A stretch of DNA of 64,000 nucleotides from Amborella trichopoda (GCF_000471905.2 NW_006500351.1:4013066-4077065), one strand, 5' to 3'. Positions 1 to 12,785 are shown, numbered from the stretch's first letter. Notes: generated by a model not told the origin, from the sequence alone. A program made the numbers and translations.

Positions 1-2689
1 TTAGGCTTATGTAAGATTGTGTTTTGATGGACAAGGAAATTGGTCTTGAAGTGTTTGATATAATTCAAAAGTGATAAGAAATTTGAGAATGTATCTTATA
101 TAGTGCTGTAAATATGAGTAGTTGAGTATAGTTTTCTATTTATCTAATCTCCTTGTTTTATCTAAGTGTGGGCTTTAACAAGGGATCAATTAGAGTTCTA
201 TGTTGTTTAAAAATGAGTTTAAAGCCAGGTTTGGTGGCTGGAAATTATGTACTATTGTCAGTTTGTATGAAAAATTTATGTAGTTGGAGCTTTGTTGTTT
301 TACAATAGCCAATATTGTTTTAAATGTGTTACTTATACTTGGCTTAGTACTCCAACAAATGGTATGGGAGCCAAGAGGTTCTACGAGGGTCCCTTAGTCC
401 TTTATTTTTTTGTCTAAATTATGATTTAGGGCCTAAATACTTGATCACTGATGCCAAAGCTATTTTGCCAAGGTCTTTAAGGATGAGAGGCTACATAGCA
501 CTATGATCATGGGTTAGATTTCCCGAAACGATTATTGTTTTTGATATAATGATAGGAGCATGATTTTTAACAAACAATGTGATTATTCTTTGTGATATTT
601 TATGATTTTTAGTGTAATTTCATGCGGAAGAAACCTCATGGTGAAATCATGCATAACTTATGAGATATTGATTGGTCTTTTGAGCATGCTAGTCCTATGT
701 GCCAGTATTCTAAAAACTTTACAATATTGTATGATATGTTTTTGGGCCATCAAATCATATCACACAAAGGAGATATACTTTTCTAGTAGGAAAATGAGTC
801 TAGTTTTCAAAAAACCAAGTCTCATGAGAAAATTCTATACATTTTGAAAGTTATGGTCATTTTAACATAGGTATGTCAACTTGTAGTTATTCCTACATAG
901 TCATGTAAATTACCCTCTGAATGACAGGATAATTATGACCCCTTTTATTAGGAGTTTTGTGCTGAGCCTTAGTTTGTTTAGGGCCATTTTGAGTCTAATT
1001 TAAATAGGAAAAACCCTCATAGTAAATGATAAGTATTTTGAATGTTACAGCCTTAGAATTAGATGATATTCTACCCGAAAAACCAAAAAAGGTGTAAATG
1101 ACATCCTAAGAATTTAGATAAGGGGATCTCACACTAGTGAAATTCCATTAAGGAAAATTGATTAGCAAGTCGTTTGAGTTTCCTAAAGTGTATTGATTAG
1201 TATGAGGGATGAGTACACTGAATCATGATCACATAGCTTGGTACTCGAGGTCCTATTTTGGCCTAGAAAGTGTTTGGGGATATTATGAAACAAGACCAAA
1301 GGTACATAAGGATGGATTGGTTCATGAGTACATTCATAATCAGAGATGAAAGGGTGAAAGAACAACATTGATTGATTATCAAAGGGTTAGCACACTATAA
1401 GTCGGTCACTAAAAGATTGCAAGGTAAGACTTCTTCTTACCTTTATGCATGATTTGAGCACATTAAGGAATCATTTATCTAAGAGCAACCAATTCGGCTT
1501 TACGATATCTTATAATTAAGGATTACTATAGTATCTTAGCATAATATATGAGTATTATGAATAGAAAGCAATGACTAGTCACATAAGCTATAAACTTGAA
1601 CAGGCCAACACTTCCATATTGTGATATTTAGGTACTTGGGTATACTCTTACATGAGTTGATGACACAAAATGGAGTTTTTGGCATATGCTTGTCAGTGAA
1701 TCCGAGTATGGTAATAATGAGAAATTGAAGGAAATGAATTATAAACAAACATGTAAATCCAAGCACAACTTCCACACCCAAGTTTTAAACGGACAAAGTA
1801 CCAATCCATGACTAAGGGAGGTTTGAGAACAATGAATGAGTAAGACAATATAATGAGAGTTTAAAGAGCAATTATATGAGTACAAAATGTGAAGCTTGAC
1901 ATTTGATATAAAACATAGTGTTGTGAACGTTAAACACATGAATGAGTATTGAATTAGCATATAAGAACATAGACATATACTTATACGTGAGCATTTATGT
2001 GTTTGTGAACATGAGCATGAATGTTCATATAGATATGAGAATGTGCATGAGAATTTGCATGAGAGTAAGTAGGAAGCATAATAACAAATGAGAATGATTG
2101 AGACTAAGAATGGAAAGACTTAAGGGTATAGGCGTAACATGAATTTGGGAAAACCATTACCATCATAGTCTTTTTCTCAACCATTTGATGGTGGCTACAC
2201 GGATCTTGGTCCACCATTATGCTCTTTTTAGGGCTACTCTCAACAAGGCTATAAGTCCCCATATATTTTCCTTCTAGGCATTACCCTTTGCCCTCCTTAA
2301 AAACATGATCATTAAAAATGGGGATTGCTTTTACATTAGCATACAAAAGACTATCATATGGGTTATTGACACCAATATGATATGGAAAGTTGGCATGTGG
2401 ACTAAATGTGGTTTGATTCACAAGTATTATATGTGTGCGTAATGTTGATCGCATATGATATTTAGATCATGATTTATGTGATAGTTTATCTTGAGAATCA
2501 TTATCATGAGTATGCGTGTACGATAACAATTTTGAGAATGTGAGTATGCTTGAGAATGCTCGAGAATACTAGAGAATCGGTTATCTATGTGAGTATGTAT
2601 AAGAATGTGAGAGAAATCCTTTATGAGTATAAGGTCTCAAAAGGCCAAATGGGAGAGGGTTGGAATTATAGCCTTAAAATATTAATCCC
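1..2689. other. AT-rich intergenic DNA, no gene recognised
   Basis: Six-frame reading gives only short, low-complexity open frames without family resemblance. Between about 1960 and 2610 the sequence is a loose degenerate repetition of GAGTATG / GAGAATG / GAGCATG words, which looks like an old decayed simple repeat. No terminal repeats or splice-flanked exons could be supported. Confidence 0.6.
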
Positions 2690-3935
2690 GTTTTTGGACC
2701 AAATGACCAAAATACCCTTCAACACTTTTCAACAAATGACAAAACCATCCCTCCATGAGGGGCCTCTTGCCATTGCTAAGCCTCATGAGTTTTTGGATAC
2801 TTACAATGGTAATTCAGGCAATCGATTGTCATAGAATCGATGCTTGAACTATTACGCATGTTTTAATACCCTTTGATCCTCTTGAAACAGATTTTTAAGG
2901 AAGAACCCAAAATCTAGCCAAGTTCAATAAAATTGTGATTCTTCGACCACTAACCAAGCACAATATATGACATTCTATACCTTCATTTTGATTATAAATT
3001 GAAGAGGATACTAACATGATCATTTTGTGCTAAATTTTGTCCATTTTGGTCTCCATTTAAGCACGATCCAATTTTGGGAAGTTGTTAGAAAATGAGATTC
3101 TGGTGACTGAAAAATTAAGCCTTATTCGACCTCAAAATTCGTGTCATCCGGCCTCTGATCATTCACAAAAACTATATCAAACCGTGGCTCTTCAAAGCAC
3201 AGTTGCAACGGACCCATACTTGCGATGATCTAACATCGGGATCTTGAGTTATGGCCTCTCAAAGAAGTGGATGATCATCTTATAAAATCTAAATTTTCAT
3301 ATTTTGAGCCCATATTTTCTCTAGAAATTCTCTTATTTCGGGCCACACCATGATGCATACCATAAGTCAAAAAGAGTGTATCGTTGAGATCTAGCTTGTG
3401 TCCAATTCTGAGCTTAATTGGACTCAAAACAAGCGATTTATGAGCATTTGGATATCATTCCAAAATGAGAAAACACAGTTTCCATAAATGGAAACTGGTT
3501 CACCGAAGCTGTACCACAATAGTATAAAAGCCACTTTTTTATGGCAAGTTAGGTTTGATTGAGACGAAATTTGGTACTTGGGGGTTTTCGATATTTTGAA
3601 TCTAATAGCGGCAGTCTAATACTATCTAAAAAATAGGGCTATAATTATAGGGTCCATTTCATCATGATAGGAATTGGATTTGAAAACCAAGCTTCTTCCT
3701 GATCATATCAAAACTTGTCAGAATGCGACGAAACTTTATGGGTCCTTAGGGTATCCAAAACTACCCTCTCATGAATTTGAGGTCACTCTGACACTTCTTC
3801 AGAGGTCGCCTAATTTTAGGCTTATTGCTATAGTGTTCCGGTGCTCTGGTGGTATCTTGGGCACCGACGGGACCAGGTTACTACTGACTCTCTCCTTATT
3901 AGCATTGGGGATATAAGTACATCAGAAATGATATA
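2690..3935 (+). mobile_element. Diverged LTR-like repeat, copy 1
   Basis: This stretch aligns by eye, co-linearly and in the same orientation, with about 49640-50770, the body of the solo LTR placed at 48708-50773. Shared landmarks in order: a GACCAAAATACCCTT / GACCAAAACACCCTT start, GAGGGGCCTCT, TTTGGGAAGT, GCGATGATCTAACAT / ACGATGATCCAATGC, CCATGATGCATACC / CCATGGTGCATGCC, a CGAAGCTGTACCACAATAGT match, and a GGGGTTTTCGA match. Both copies end near a GATGTA / GATATA word. Substitutions and small indels are frequent, so the copies are old. The left part of the other copy (48708-49620) has no counterpart here, so this copy is partial or its left end is too diverged to see. Confidence 0.65.
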
Positions 3936-5783
3936 TAATAGTTATGTCAATACAAAACATGGTTGTCAAGCTGTGATTAGTTAAGGATCAGAAAACAGTA
4001 CAACTAAGGCAGTGTGCCAACTAGCGTCTAGTGACAGTACAAACCCCGCTGGTGCCACTTGGAATAGCTTCAAGCTGTGATTGGTTCGTCAGAATCAGAC
4101 CAAAGTAACCAGAATGCGACACGTGTCCAAAACCAGATTTGAAGGCAGTTGAAATGCTGCCGGCACCATTTCCAATGGCTTTAGATATTGATTAGGCCGT
4201 ATCAACCACATTAATGAGCAATTAATGTTTGTTGGCCGCCATTATTGCAGCATTAATGACATATCATTGCTCTAAGTGCCGTCGGTGCCACTCTAAACGT
4301 TGCCAAAACTTTGATGGTTCAAAAATCATACAAAACCGATCTACAGGCTATCTTGGGTCCATTTTGCCTATAAATAGCCCATTTTTCCTCAAACATAAGG
4401 CCAGAGCTTCCTGAATCTTGAGCCCAGATTATGTCTAGACTTTCAGGGATTTTGAGCCTAGGTTATACCCAAATTCCTTTAAACTTGATTCTATACTTGA
4501 GCTTGTGAGGGAGCCCTAAGGTGAGCCCATTTGAGCAAACCCCAATTCTCCTAAACCCCTCAATCCAAAACTAAGATTTTAACCCCTTCAATCTATCCTA
4601 TCAAACTGAAAGCGGTTTAGATCATCCGACTTTTTGGGCCCTCTTCCTCCTATATTAGCTCCGTAAAAACTTGAAAGTTCAGGATTAACTGTGTAATCAT
4701 CTGATCTAAATCGGCACTGACTCTGAAAGCCGGGCATGAAAGCTCGGCCTAAAGCATTACTTTCTCTTTCCTCTTCTTTCATATCTTGCATTTATGCCTC
4801 TTTTAACTATATTTATGTGTTTTCCATTAATTTTTCCTTATTTATGATCCTATTTACCTTATCTTATTCTCATTTAATGTGGTATTTATTACCCTTATTC
4901 AGTCATACTTAAGTTTCTCTTCCTCATTCTATCTTCATTATTGTATGGTTATTTTCCTTTTCTTCATGACATTTATTTCTCTTAGTTTGTTACATTTATT
5001 TCTCTTTCTTGTTTTCTTTTTTTGATAGTATAGATCTTTTACTCTCACCCCAATTTCTCGTCTTCTTTATTGAATAAGTTATTTTCCTATTCTTTGTAGA
5101 ACTTATTTCTGTTAGTGTGTTGTATTTATTGCTCTTTTCTTTTATACACTTGGTAGCATAGATTTCCCTCTCTCTCTCATCGTCTCCTTTAAGTATTTAT
5201 TTCCTTTTCCCTATTGTACTTATTTCCTAAGTGAATGATGTTCACTTTTCTTTTCCTTTTCTTTCATTTGGTAGTATAGATCTCATATCTCTCATTTCCC
5301 TACTTTCTCTTGTGTTTACTTCATCTACCCCCCATACATTTTGTTCAATATTTCAGTTTCCCCCTCTTCCTCATCTTTTCTTACATCTATTCTCTTTTGG
5401 TCATTATCTTTCTAATGTGGTCTTGATCTCACCATTCCTTATTCCTTAATGGATGTTTCATTCTTTTTCTTCTTCTTTGATTAGTATTTCAATCTCACTC
5501 TATCCCTTATTTTTTCTTCTATTCCTTTTCTCACTTTTCCTCTTTAATGTAGCATCCTCTCTCTTAATCCCTTCACTTCTATTATCTCCCTTTCATGATC
5601 TTACCTTATTCATTTTGATATTGCATGTTTAGTATATATAGTAGGTTAGATTTCCTAGAGTCCATGCTTTTTATTTTCTTGTTCTCTTTGCATTTATAGT
5701 TAGGTTCTGTACCCCTATGTATATGTACTTCCCTAGTTTGATTGTGTATTTGTGGTTATCCTCTCTTGTTATTTTTTCTAAAC
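3936..5783. other. Non-coding DNA with TATA-like box, grading into CT-rich tract
   Basis: Contains a good plant TATA context (CCTATAAATAGCCC at 4367-4380) followed by CT/TA-rich DNA, the usual appearance of an LTR or gene promoter. It is close to the LTR-like repeat at 2690-3935 and may be part of the same old element. From about 4800 to 5780 the plus strand is pyrimidine-rich (TTTCTC words). No coding region is supported. Confidence 0.45.
4367..4380 (+). promoter_or_regulatory. TATA-box-like sequence
   Basis: TATAAATAG preceded by GC-containing DNA matches the plant TATA consensus. It probably belongs to a decayed LTR promoter, since no gene follows. This is inference from the motif only. 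Confidence 0.35.
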
Positions 5784-5987
5784 CTATTTTTCTAAAAGCT
5801 TCCTTTTATCCTCAAACTCCTTTTCGAAAGATTTCTTGTTGAGTTCTAAGGTGGAAATAGGAGGGAAGCCGGCTTTGCTAACGAACTGAGAGAGATAAGG
5901 TCTTAGGACCCGATTCTCCCTCGAAACGTAATTTGACGGGATATAAACTCTTCGATTTGTTTGCACCTGAAACCAAGATGGGGACAT
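5784..5987 (-). CDS. Unidentified short open frame (67 aa), exon-like
   Basis: A minus-strand frame of mixed composition (not simple sequence), with a charged C-terminus containing the run KSFEKEFEDKRKLLEK, a plausible short helix. I do not recognise a family. It lies in otherwise non-coding DNA upstream of a microsatellite-rich region. It may be an exon fragment of a lost gene or a chance frame. Very low confidence as a gene. Confidence 0.12.
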   Translation of the reverse strand: MSPSWFQVQTNRRVYIPSNYVSRENRVLRPYLSQFVSKAGFPPISTLELNKKSFEKEFEDKRKLLEK

Positions 5988-6124
5988 AGTCCCTTACCCA
6001 TATTTTTGAGTATAAACATCTTACAAGACGAACAAATGGTTTTCTAAGAAGCCATGGCTGCAATAGACCTTAAGCAAAAGAAGAAACCAGGAAGATGGTG
6101 AGTTGCAGGCTCAAAAAGAAAGAA

Positions 6125-6170
6125 AGATGCCCGATACAAAATATTTAAGATGCCCGATACAAAATATTTA
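6125..6170. repeat. 23-bp tandem duplication
   Basis: Two adjacent perfect copies of a 23-bp unit beginning AGATGCCCGATACAAAATAT. A recent local slippage or repair duplication in intergenic DNA. Confidence 0.9.
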
Positions 6171-6639
6171 CATACGATAATCAGTGACGATAAATAGGTG
6201 CACCTACTTATTTATAATTTTTACTAGGGACAAGTTCCTTTAAGATATCTTCCCATGATTCTCAAAAGATTGAGGAGGGACGAGGGTTGAATCCCCCACT
6301 TTATTCTTCTCGTGCCTAAGATCATGAGACCATCTTGAGTAAGAGGAATTGGCCTTGAAAAAACGAAAGAGAAAGAAGAGGTTGATAACAAAGGAACAAT
6401 TTATAAGAAAGCTCCACAATTGAAAGCTTGATGTAACTATTTGGCCTGAACAACTATTTATATTCTTGTTAACATCAAAAAGCATCCACAATCACTGTCG
6501 TGCACAACCCATTATGGAATATAGTCAAAAAAAGACTGATTCCATTATACAAAAAGTATGGGGCCATCCATAGGTGTAAAGATGTAACCTCAAAAATTTG
6601 GTTACAAGTTCAAAAAGAAAAAAAAAAAAAAAAAGAAAC

Positions 6640-6670
6640 AGAGAGAGAGTGAGAGAGAGAGAGAGAGAGG
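6640..6670. repeat. (GA)n microsatellite
   Basis: A GA dinucleotide tract with one interruption, preceded by an A-rich run at about 6618-6635. It lies next to the exon-like frame on the minus strand. Confidence 0.95.
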
Positions 6671-6864
6671 ATTTTTCCATCTAATCTAGGAGATTTACAA
6701 AATTGCTCGGCCAAAGCTATATATGTTGGATTTTCATTTGCATCCAGCACCTTCAATTGGTCCATGCATTCTCGGGCCTCATTTCTCATGGACTCCAGAT
6801 AGATTGTCTTGAAGACGTTTGTGTGGTCCAGCCTCTGGTGGATCCGGCGAACCCTCCAGAACAA
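6671..6864 (-). pseudogene. Unidentified exon-like fragment, minus strand
   Basis: Read on the minus strand, about 60 codons give protein-like sequence with balanced composition, including the segments RRIHQRLDHTNVF, SMRNEARECMDQLKVLDAN and ALAEQFCKSPRLDGK. An overlapping frame starting from an ATG near 6891 is also open for about 36 codons (MAEREENKIIVLEGSPDPP), which suggests a single coding piece split by a frameshift. The downstream side runs straight into a (GA)n/(A)n tract. I do not recognise the family and assign no function. It may be a degenerate host-gene exon. Confidence 0.3.
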
Positions 6865-6899
6865 TTATCTTATTTTCCTCTCTCTCTGCCATAGACAAC

Positions 6900-7601
6900 A
6901 TTGGAGGATTATATAGATGAACTATTGGATTACTAATCCAAATACAAGTGACACATTTTTAAAAACAAAAGTTGGTAATTGTAAAATAACAAAGCTCCAA
7001 TTACATAATTTTTCATACAAATTGACAATAGTACATAAGTTCAATACAACTCTAATTGGTCCCTTGTTAAAGCCCAAACTGAAGAAACAACAAGGAGATT
7101 GAATAAATATAAGATTATACTCAAGTACTCATGTTTACAGCACTATACAAGATACATTCGCAAAATTCTCATCACTTTTGGATTACATCAAACAGTTCAA
7201 GACCAGTCTCCTTCTCCATTAAAGGACAAACTTACATATGCATAATTGACTTGATCATGATAAGCCAAGATTTAAATTCACTTTGCATAGTCTATGGTAA
7301 GTAATTATCATGGCGTTAAGGCATAAGCTAAATAGAAATAAAAACAAATATATTTAAATATGATGTGCTCAATTACTCATAGAAAAAAACATTAAATAAC
7401 TTTAAACTACATAAAATAAAATTGCAAGTAACCAATGGGAGGCCAATGATCAAACCCTTTATGCTTTAGTCACATAGGCAGACCTTTTAGGGACTTCGTT
7501 TTGTCATATAGATGATAGAATAGATGGATTTAATCACTAGGTCTTTCTCACTCACACAAATAAGAAGACAATAGTCACTGATCTTCCACTTAATTATAAT
7601 C

Positions 7602-7677
<76 letters not shown>

Positions 7678-9900
7678 NNNNNNNNNNNNNNNNNNNNGAG
7701 AGAGAGAGATGAACTTTTAATTTGTAAAATAGTTTGGTGAAGCTAAATGAAAACATCTCACATAGATCATAGCATTATTACCAAATAATGATATACAGTC
7801 TGAAAATTTATCAAACACTTTTGTCCAAGTCCACACTCTAGGTCATTGATTTTCATGAAAATTAGGGTCAAAATCTTTGAGAAAATCAGGTACTCAAAAC
7901 TTGAGGAAAATGGTGCATAGTGTGGGAATTCAAAGACTACACAATGTATGCTATGGAATATATATGCATAGTTCAAGAGAGTAAAGAAAGATTAATGAAA
8001 CTCAAGGCAATGAGGTAAATATGTTGTTGCGATAATGGAAGAATTACAACATAGAAACAATAAGGGAAAGGTTAAGAAATGGGAAGATGACGACAAAGAT
8101 TTTGCCTTTAAAGATCAAGGAGCTTCACTAAAGAAAGGGGAAGTGGCTCAAGGGAGAAAGTGAATGCAGGAAAATGAGGGGTAAGGAAGGAAATTCTATC
8201 TTAATTCTCTACAATGGCTCACAAGTGTGGATAGAATGCGGGTGAGCAAGGATTTACATAGACCTATGGTGGTGTCACATTGTGAGTGAGTAAATCCTAG
8301 CCCTTGACGCTATTTATCTATGACATATGAGAGGGCTATGATCATAGCCATACACCCATACCTAGCCATCAAGATCAATGGATGTGATTTGCATATCACT
8401 ATCACTTTATAACTCCATAAAATCCTAGATTAGCTATTTTACAAAAGTATCCTTATCCTATAAAATTTTCCTCATAGGCCTTTTAATCATTCCATAATTT
8501 TTCATCAAAATTAATGAAAATAATAAAATATCATAAGGATAAGGGCATGACCTTATGGTAATTTAGAAAAGCAATTATAATTAGGATAATATCTCATGGA
8601 TGAGCCAATCAACTTAGTCAATAGAATCAAGCCACATCAAAAAGTGGATCAAGAAACAAATTATATTCAACACATAGAGTTTAGATCATAATTTAATGGC
8701 CAGCCTTAACCCTTGGCACTTGCCAACAATCCCACATGTGTGCCAAAATCCCATGAGATAAGTTAAAATAATACATGTTATAAAACCTAGTTTTATTAAA
8801 ACCTTTATTAAGTAAACAAGTCATATAACTTCAAAAATAGGACTCTCGCTAGTGAAGACATCATTAGCATGGGGATGGTGTGGGGACCCACATGGCCACC
8901 CTATGGCCACTTGGTTGACACCTGGGACAACCCACAAGCTATCATTCGATGGAATTATCTCTTCCATCGAGAACCGCAATGCATCGCCTCTCTCCTAGGT
9001 TGACATTATCTGCAAAAACCCAAAGAAGATTTTCATTAAGAATGGTCTTTTTCGGGCGGGGAATGTGTGTTGGGGGGTTGTTATCTTGCCTCGACGCCGT
9101 TCGCTGCCCTGCGCGCCCCCAAACAATTGTTAAAAACCACTTTTTTGGCTTAAAAAAAGTCCTAAATAAATGATTTTCGACTATAAATACATATTTTCTC
9201 ATCAAAATAAAATAAGAAAAATGATAAATAAGATCTCTAGGTATTAGAGTACTCCACTAAGATTGTCTAGAGCAGTGGTCTACTTATCTCGGAATGACCC
9301 AACGAGCCCCTGCTCCATAGTGTATAGCAGGGATAAATAATTTAGCTTCATCAAAGTTATCCCAATCAAACTTTCCATTACCTAGTTCACAATGGATTAC
9401 AGCTGCACGCCTGAGGACATAAAAAGTGTTCCAATACAAGTGTCATTTCAAGGAAAATGTGCACTAGCTACTCTTAATAGAAATATACATTAGAAGAGTG
9501 TCTTCTTGTGCGAATTTTAGCGCACATGCCATAGAATAGTCTCGTATCAGGGTACAAACTCATGCCCCGAGAGTCATGACCATTATACAGGACTGTTACT
9601 TAGAAGGTACTCGGGTTCTATAATCTTTTTCTTTTTAATTCTCGTAGCCCTAATAAAGACACCAACTATGAGGCACACTCATGAATAACTCAACCTCACA
9701 TCTCCCAAGAGATCTCTCTCCCCTATCAAAGTCACTCCTTGCCTCGTGTACGGGGGGGGGGGGGAGGGGAGTATATGGTTATGATCCCCAATGCATAGCT
9801 CTTGAAATATCTCTTGAACACTTGAGCATTTGGAGCAAATTATTGAATTCTTAGTAATTTGCAATCAAGATTTTGCTTGTTCTTTTACTTTGCTATCAAG
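6900..9900. other. AT-rich intergenic DNA, no gene recognised
   Basis: Contains the long GA microsatellite with an assembly gap and otherwise AT-rich sequence. A GC-richer patch at 8940-9130 gives overlapping short frames on both strands but no recognisable domain. A poly-G run lies at about 9750-9765. No terminal repeats or exons were supported. Confidence 0.55.
7607..7709. repeat. Long (GA)n microsatellite with assembly gap
   Basis: Perfect GA repeats on both sides of a 20-base N block (7678-7697). The fixed-size gap inside a pure dinucleotide tract means the true length is unknown. Confidence 0.97.
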
Positions 9901-10810
9901 TTCAAGACTAAAGATGAGAGCAGAGAGAAACATTTCTTAGAGAGAGAAAATACCCTTAGGAATACTACACTCCCTAGAACCCCAAAGTTCAAACTGCCTT
10001 AGGATTCCCATACTCCCTAGAACTCATAGCTTCCATACACCTTAGAACCCGTAGCTTCCAATGCTACTCCATACGCCCTACTCCCTACCTTAGCTTGCCT
10101 ACACCCTAGCTTATACCACACACCATAGTACATCATACATCTTAACCTATACCATATACACTAGCTCTTATGCACCACACCTCATCCTAACCTACCTAAG
10201 CCATACACCTAAGCCTTGGACCCTAGTCTTGACCGACCAAGATCAAGACACCTCTCTCATATCATGTAAAGGGATCGACAAAGGTGTACTTAGGCTCAAG
10301 TTCGTTCTAGATTCACTCTCTCCTCTCTCTTTTCTTTCTCTTCATTCTCTCACTTTCTCCTATTTCCTCTCTCTTCTCTTTCTTTCTGTCTTTCTCTATC
10401 TTTCTCTCTCTTCCACTCTCTTTCTCTATTCTTTCTTTTTCTAAAATCTCCCCTCTTTCTCTCTCTCTCTCCTCCTGCTCTAACCCAAGGCGGGCTCGAG
10501 CCCTCCCTCTCTTCGCTCTCTCTCTCTCTCATCCCAGACCCGGGCTTACACCTAGGGCAAGCTTGGTCACTTCTTCTCCTTGTCTCTCATCTCTCTTTCT
10601 CTCCTCTTTCTTGGGTCACAGACCCACACCTCAGGCAGGTCTGCCCCTCTTTCTCTCTTTTCCCTCTCCCACTCCCATACTTTCTCTCCCATCTGCCCCC
10701 TCTCTTTCTCTCCAATCTGCCCCCTCTCTTACTCTCTCTCCCATTCACCCTCTTATTAACACCACTTATCTGCCCTCTCCCTTCTGCCCTCTCCGTCACC
10801 CTCTTGTTCG
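9901..10810. other. CCTA-rich then CT-rich low-complexity DNA
   Basis: 9960-10230 is a loose repetition of CCCTAGAACC, CCATAC and CCTA words. 10310-10545 is a CTCTTT-rich tract and 10560-10810 continues with TCTGCCCCCTCTC words. Open frames here are products of simple sequence. It lies immediately upstream of the minisatellite and Gypsy-1 and may be part of the untranslated region of an older element. Confidence 0.6.
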
Positions 10811-10811
10811 A

Positions 10812-11131
10812 ACCTCTCATCTGCCCCTCTCACCCACACCTCTCATCGTCTCATGTCATACCTCTCATCCGCCCCTCTTACCCACACCTCTCATCTGCCC
10901 ATCTCTTCTCATACCTCTCATTCACCCCTTTCACCAACACCTCTCATTCGCCTCTCTCATCCCACACCTTTTATCCACCCCTCTCACCCATACCTCTGAT
11001 CTGCCCGTCTCATCTTGCACGTCTCATCCACCCCTCTCACTCACACGTCTCATCCGCATCTTTCACACACATCTCTCATCTGCCCCTCTCATTTCATACC
11101 TCTTATCCGCCCCTCTCCTCCCACACCTCTT
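10812..11131. repeat. 26-27 bp minisatellite, about 12 copies
   Basis: Tandem units with consensus close to ACCTCTCATCTGCCCCTCTC followed by ACCCAC, each 26 or 27 bp, with one shorter unit of about 22 bp. Copies differ by several substitutions. The array ends exactly where the Gypsy-1 5' LTR begins, so the element seems to have inserted into or beside this array. A 191-codon open frame spans it only because the unit is pyrimidine-rich and stop-poor. It is not considered a gene. Confidence 0.85.
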
Positions 11132-11781
11132 AGTTTGAACGTATTTTTCAACATCTTGGTCCCTGATAGGAAGCAGGTCAATAAAGCCTACAAAACTGTG
11201 GAAATTCCTTACAGTCTCAAAATGGCTCTAAAACTGGTCAAAATCTTCATCAGCACTTTAAAAGACCACCTGCCAAATTTCATTGCGATAAGATTCTGGT
11301 AAAAATCTCAAGACAACAAAATCTTCACCCAGATACGAAATCAAGCTACGTTTGTTGCAACGTGATCGTGACGGCATGCTCAGTGTGATTCAATGAAGAA
11401 GTCACGAAGAAACATCAAGGAACGAGCACACAATCGATCAGAAGTTTTCAAGATTCATCAAAGATTCAAGTCTCGTGATCATGGCTCAAAAACATGATTC
11501 ATGGCTCGAAGTTGGTATCAAAATGATCGTCATGTCGAGCCCTACAAGAAAATAATAATCTTTTGATAAAACTGGCATTAGAATGACCTCGGGCCAGCCA
11601 TGGAAAGCCACGTAAGTTCTCAAACAGCAGCATGGACTGTTCTAGATTTCTACACATTAATAAGCAAGGCCAAAACAGTCCTTTTGCACCCATTTTTAGA
11701 ATTTCTTTAAATTCAGTTAAATTGTAATTATAATCAATTCTAGGTTGTTTTTGGGCGTATACTCATGTTTTAGCCCAATTT

Positions 11782-11846
11782 TATATAAACAGGGATCGTC
11801 TCATTGTACGAAGGACGGATTCATTCTTCTTAAATCAATCAATAAA
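11782..11846 (+). promoter_or_regulatory. LTR TATA box and AATAAA signal
   Basis: TATATAAAC at 11782 and AATAAA at 11841 are spaced about 60 bp apart, the usual U3/R arrangement of a plant LTR. The 3' LTR has matching but altered sequence: TGTATAAAC near 25530 and AATAAA at 25588. Inference from motifs. Confidence 0.5.
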
Positions 11847-12164
11847 ATTCTGGTTTTTGCTTGAGCCTGTGGGTACGTCTTGGAGAGAGAGAGAGAGGAG
11901 AGAGAAGAAAAGGGTAAGTACCTTCGAGCATGTAACTTTCTCTCTCATCCCCTCTTTCTCTATCCTCCCTTTTTCTCATATATATCTCTTTCTCTCTCCT
12001 CTCCTCTTCTGTCTCTTTCTCTTTTTTTCTCCTCCCTTCTTTCTCGTCTCTATCTCTATCTTTCTTCTTCTCATCTCTATCTCTCTTTTCTCTCTCCTCT
12101 TCTTTCATGCTCAGCACCATGTGGGATTTTCTCTCTCCTCTCTTTTCACTCCCAACATCACGTG

Positions 12165-12785
12165 GATTTCTCTCTTCGCTTCTGTTACAGTTAGTGAAGC
12201 CTAACGTCAAGTGGATTTGTCTCTTTTCCCTTTTGTCACAGTCGGTGAAGCCTAGCGCTGGCTGAATTTCTCTCTTCTCTTCTGTCACAATCGGTGACGC
12301 CTAGCACCGCCTAAAATTCTCTCTCTTCTTTTCTAATGCAGTTGGCAAAACCTAATTCCAGTTGGATTTCTCTCTCCTCTCTTCTAATGCAGTCAGTGAA
12401 GCTTAGTGTCGACTGAATTTCTCTTTCTTCTCTTCTATTGAAGTCAACGAAGCCTAGAGCTGGCTTAATTTTTGTCTCTTCTCTTTTGTTGCAGTCGGCA
12501 AAGCCTAGTGTCGGCTTGATCTCTCTCTTTTGCTTCTCTTCCATCACAACCGGCGCAAGCCTAGCGCCGGCTGGGTCTCTCCCTTTCTTCTCTTCTGACA
12601 CAATTGGTGAAGCCTAGTGCCGACTGTATTTTCTCTTTCTTCTTTCGACACAGTCGGTAAAGCCTAATGCCGACTGTGTTTTCTCTCTCTACTTCTGGCA
12701 CAATTATCAAAGCTTAGCACCGAGTGTGCTTTCTCTCTCTTCCTTTTAATACAGCTAGCAACGCCTAACGCTGACTGCATCTTCC
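12165..12785 (+). repeat. Tandem array of ~58-60 bp units inside 5' LTR
   Basis: About 10-11 units, each built from a GTCGGTGAAGCCTAGCGCCG-like core followed by a TTTCTCTCTCTTCTC tract. Units differ by substitutions and small indels. The equivalent array in the 3' LTR spans about 25905-26535, so the array predates insertion. The AGCGCCGGY core recurs in a separate array at about 21321-21600. Confidence 0.8.

Noticed and set aside
8942-9205. Overlapping ~80-codon frames on both strands in a GC-richer patch
   Set aside because: No family resemblance, no splice context, and the two strands are equally open.
10563-11138. 191-codon open frame, Ser/Pro/Leu/His-rich
   Set aside because: It is produced by the stop-poor pyrimidine-rich minisatellite; overlapping frames are equally open and no domain is present.
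11839-12288. 149-codon Glu/Lys/Arg-rich frame on the minus strand
   Set aside because: It is the complement of the CT-rich stretch of the Gypsy-1 LTR; simple-sequence composition only.
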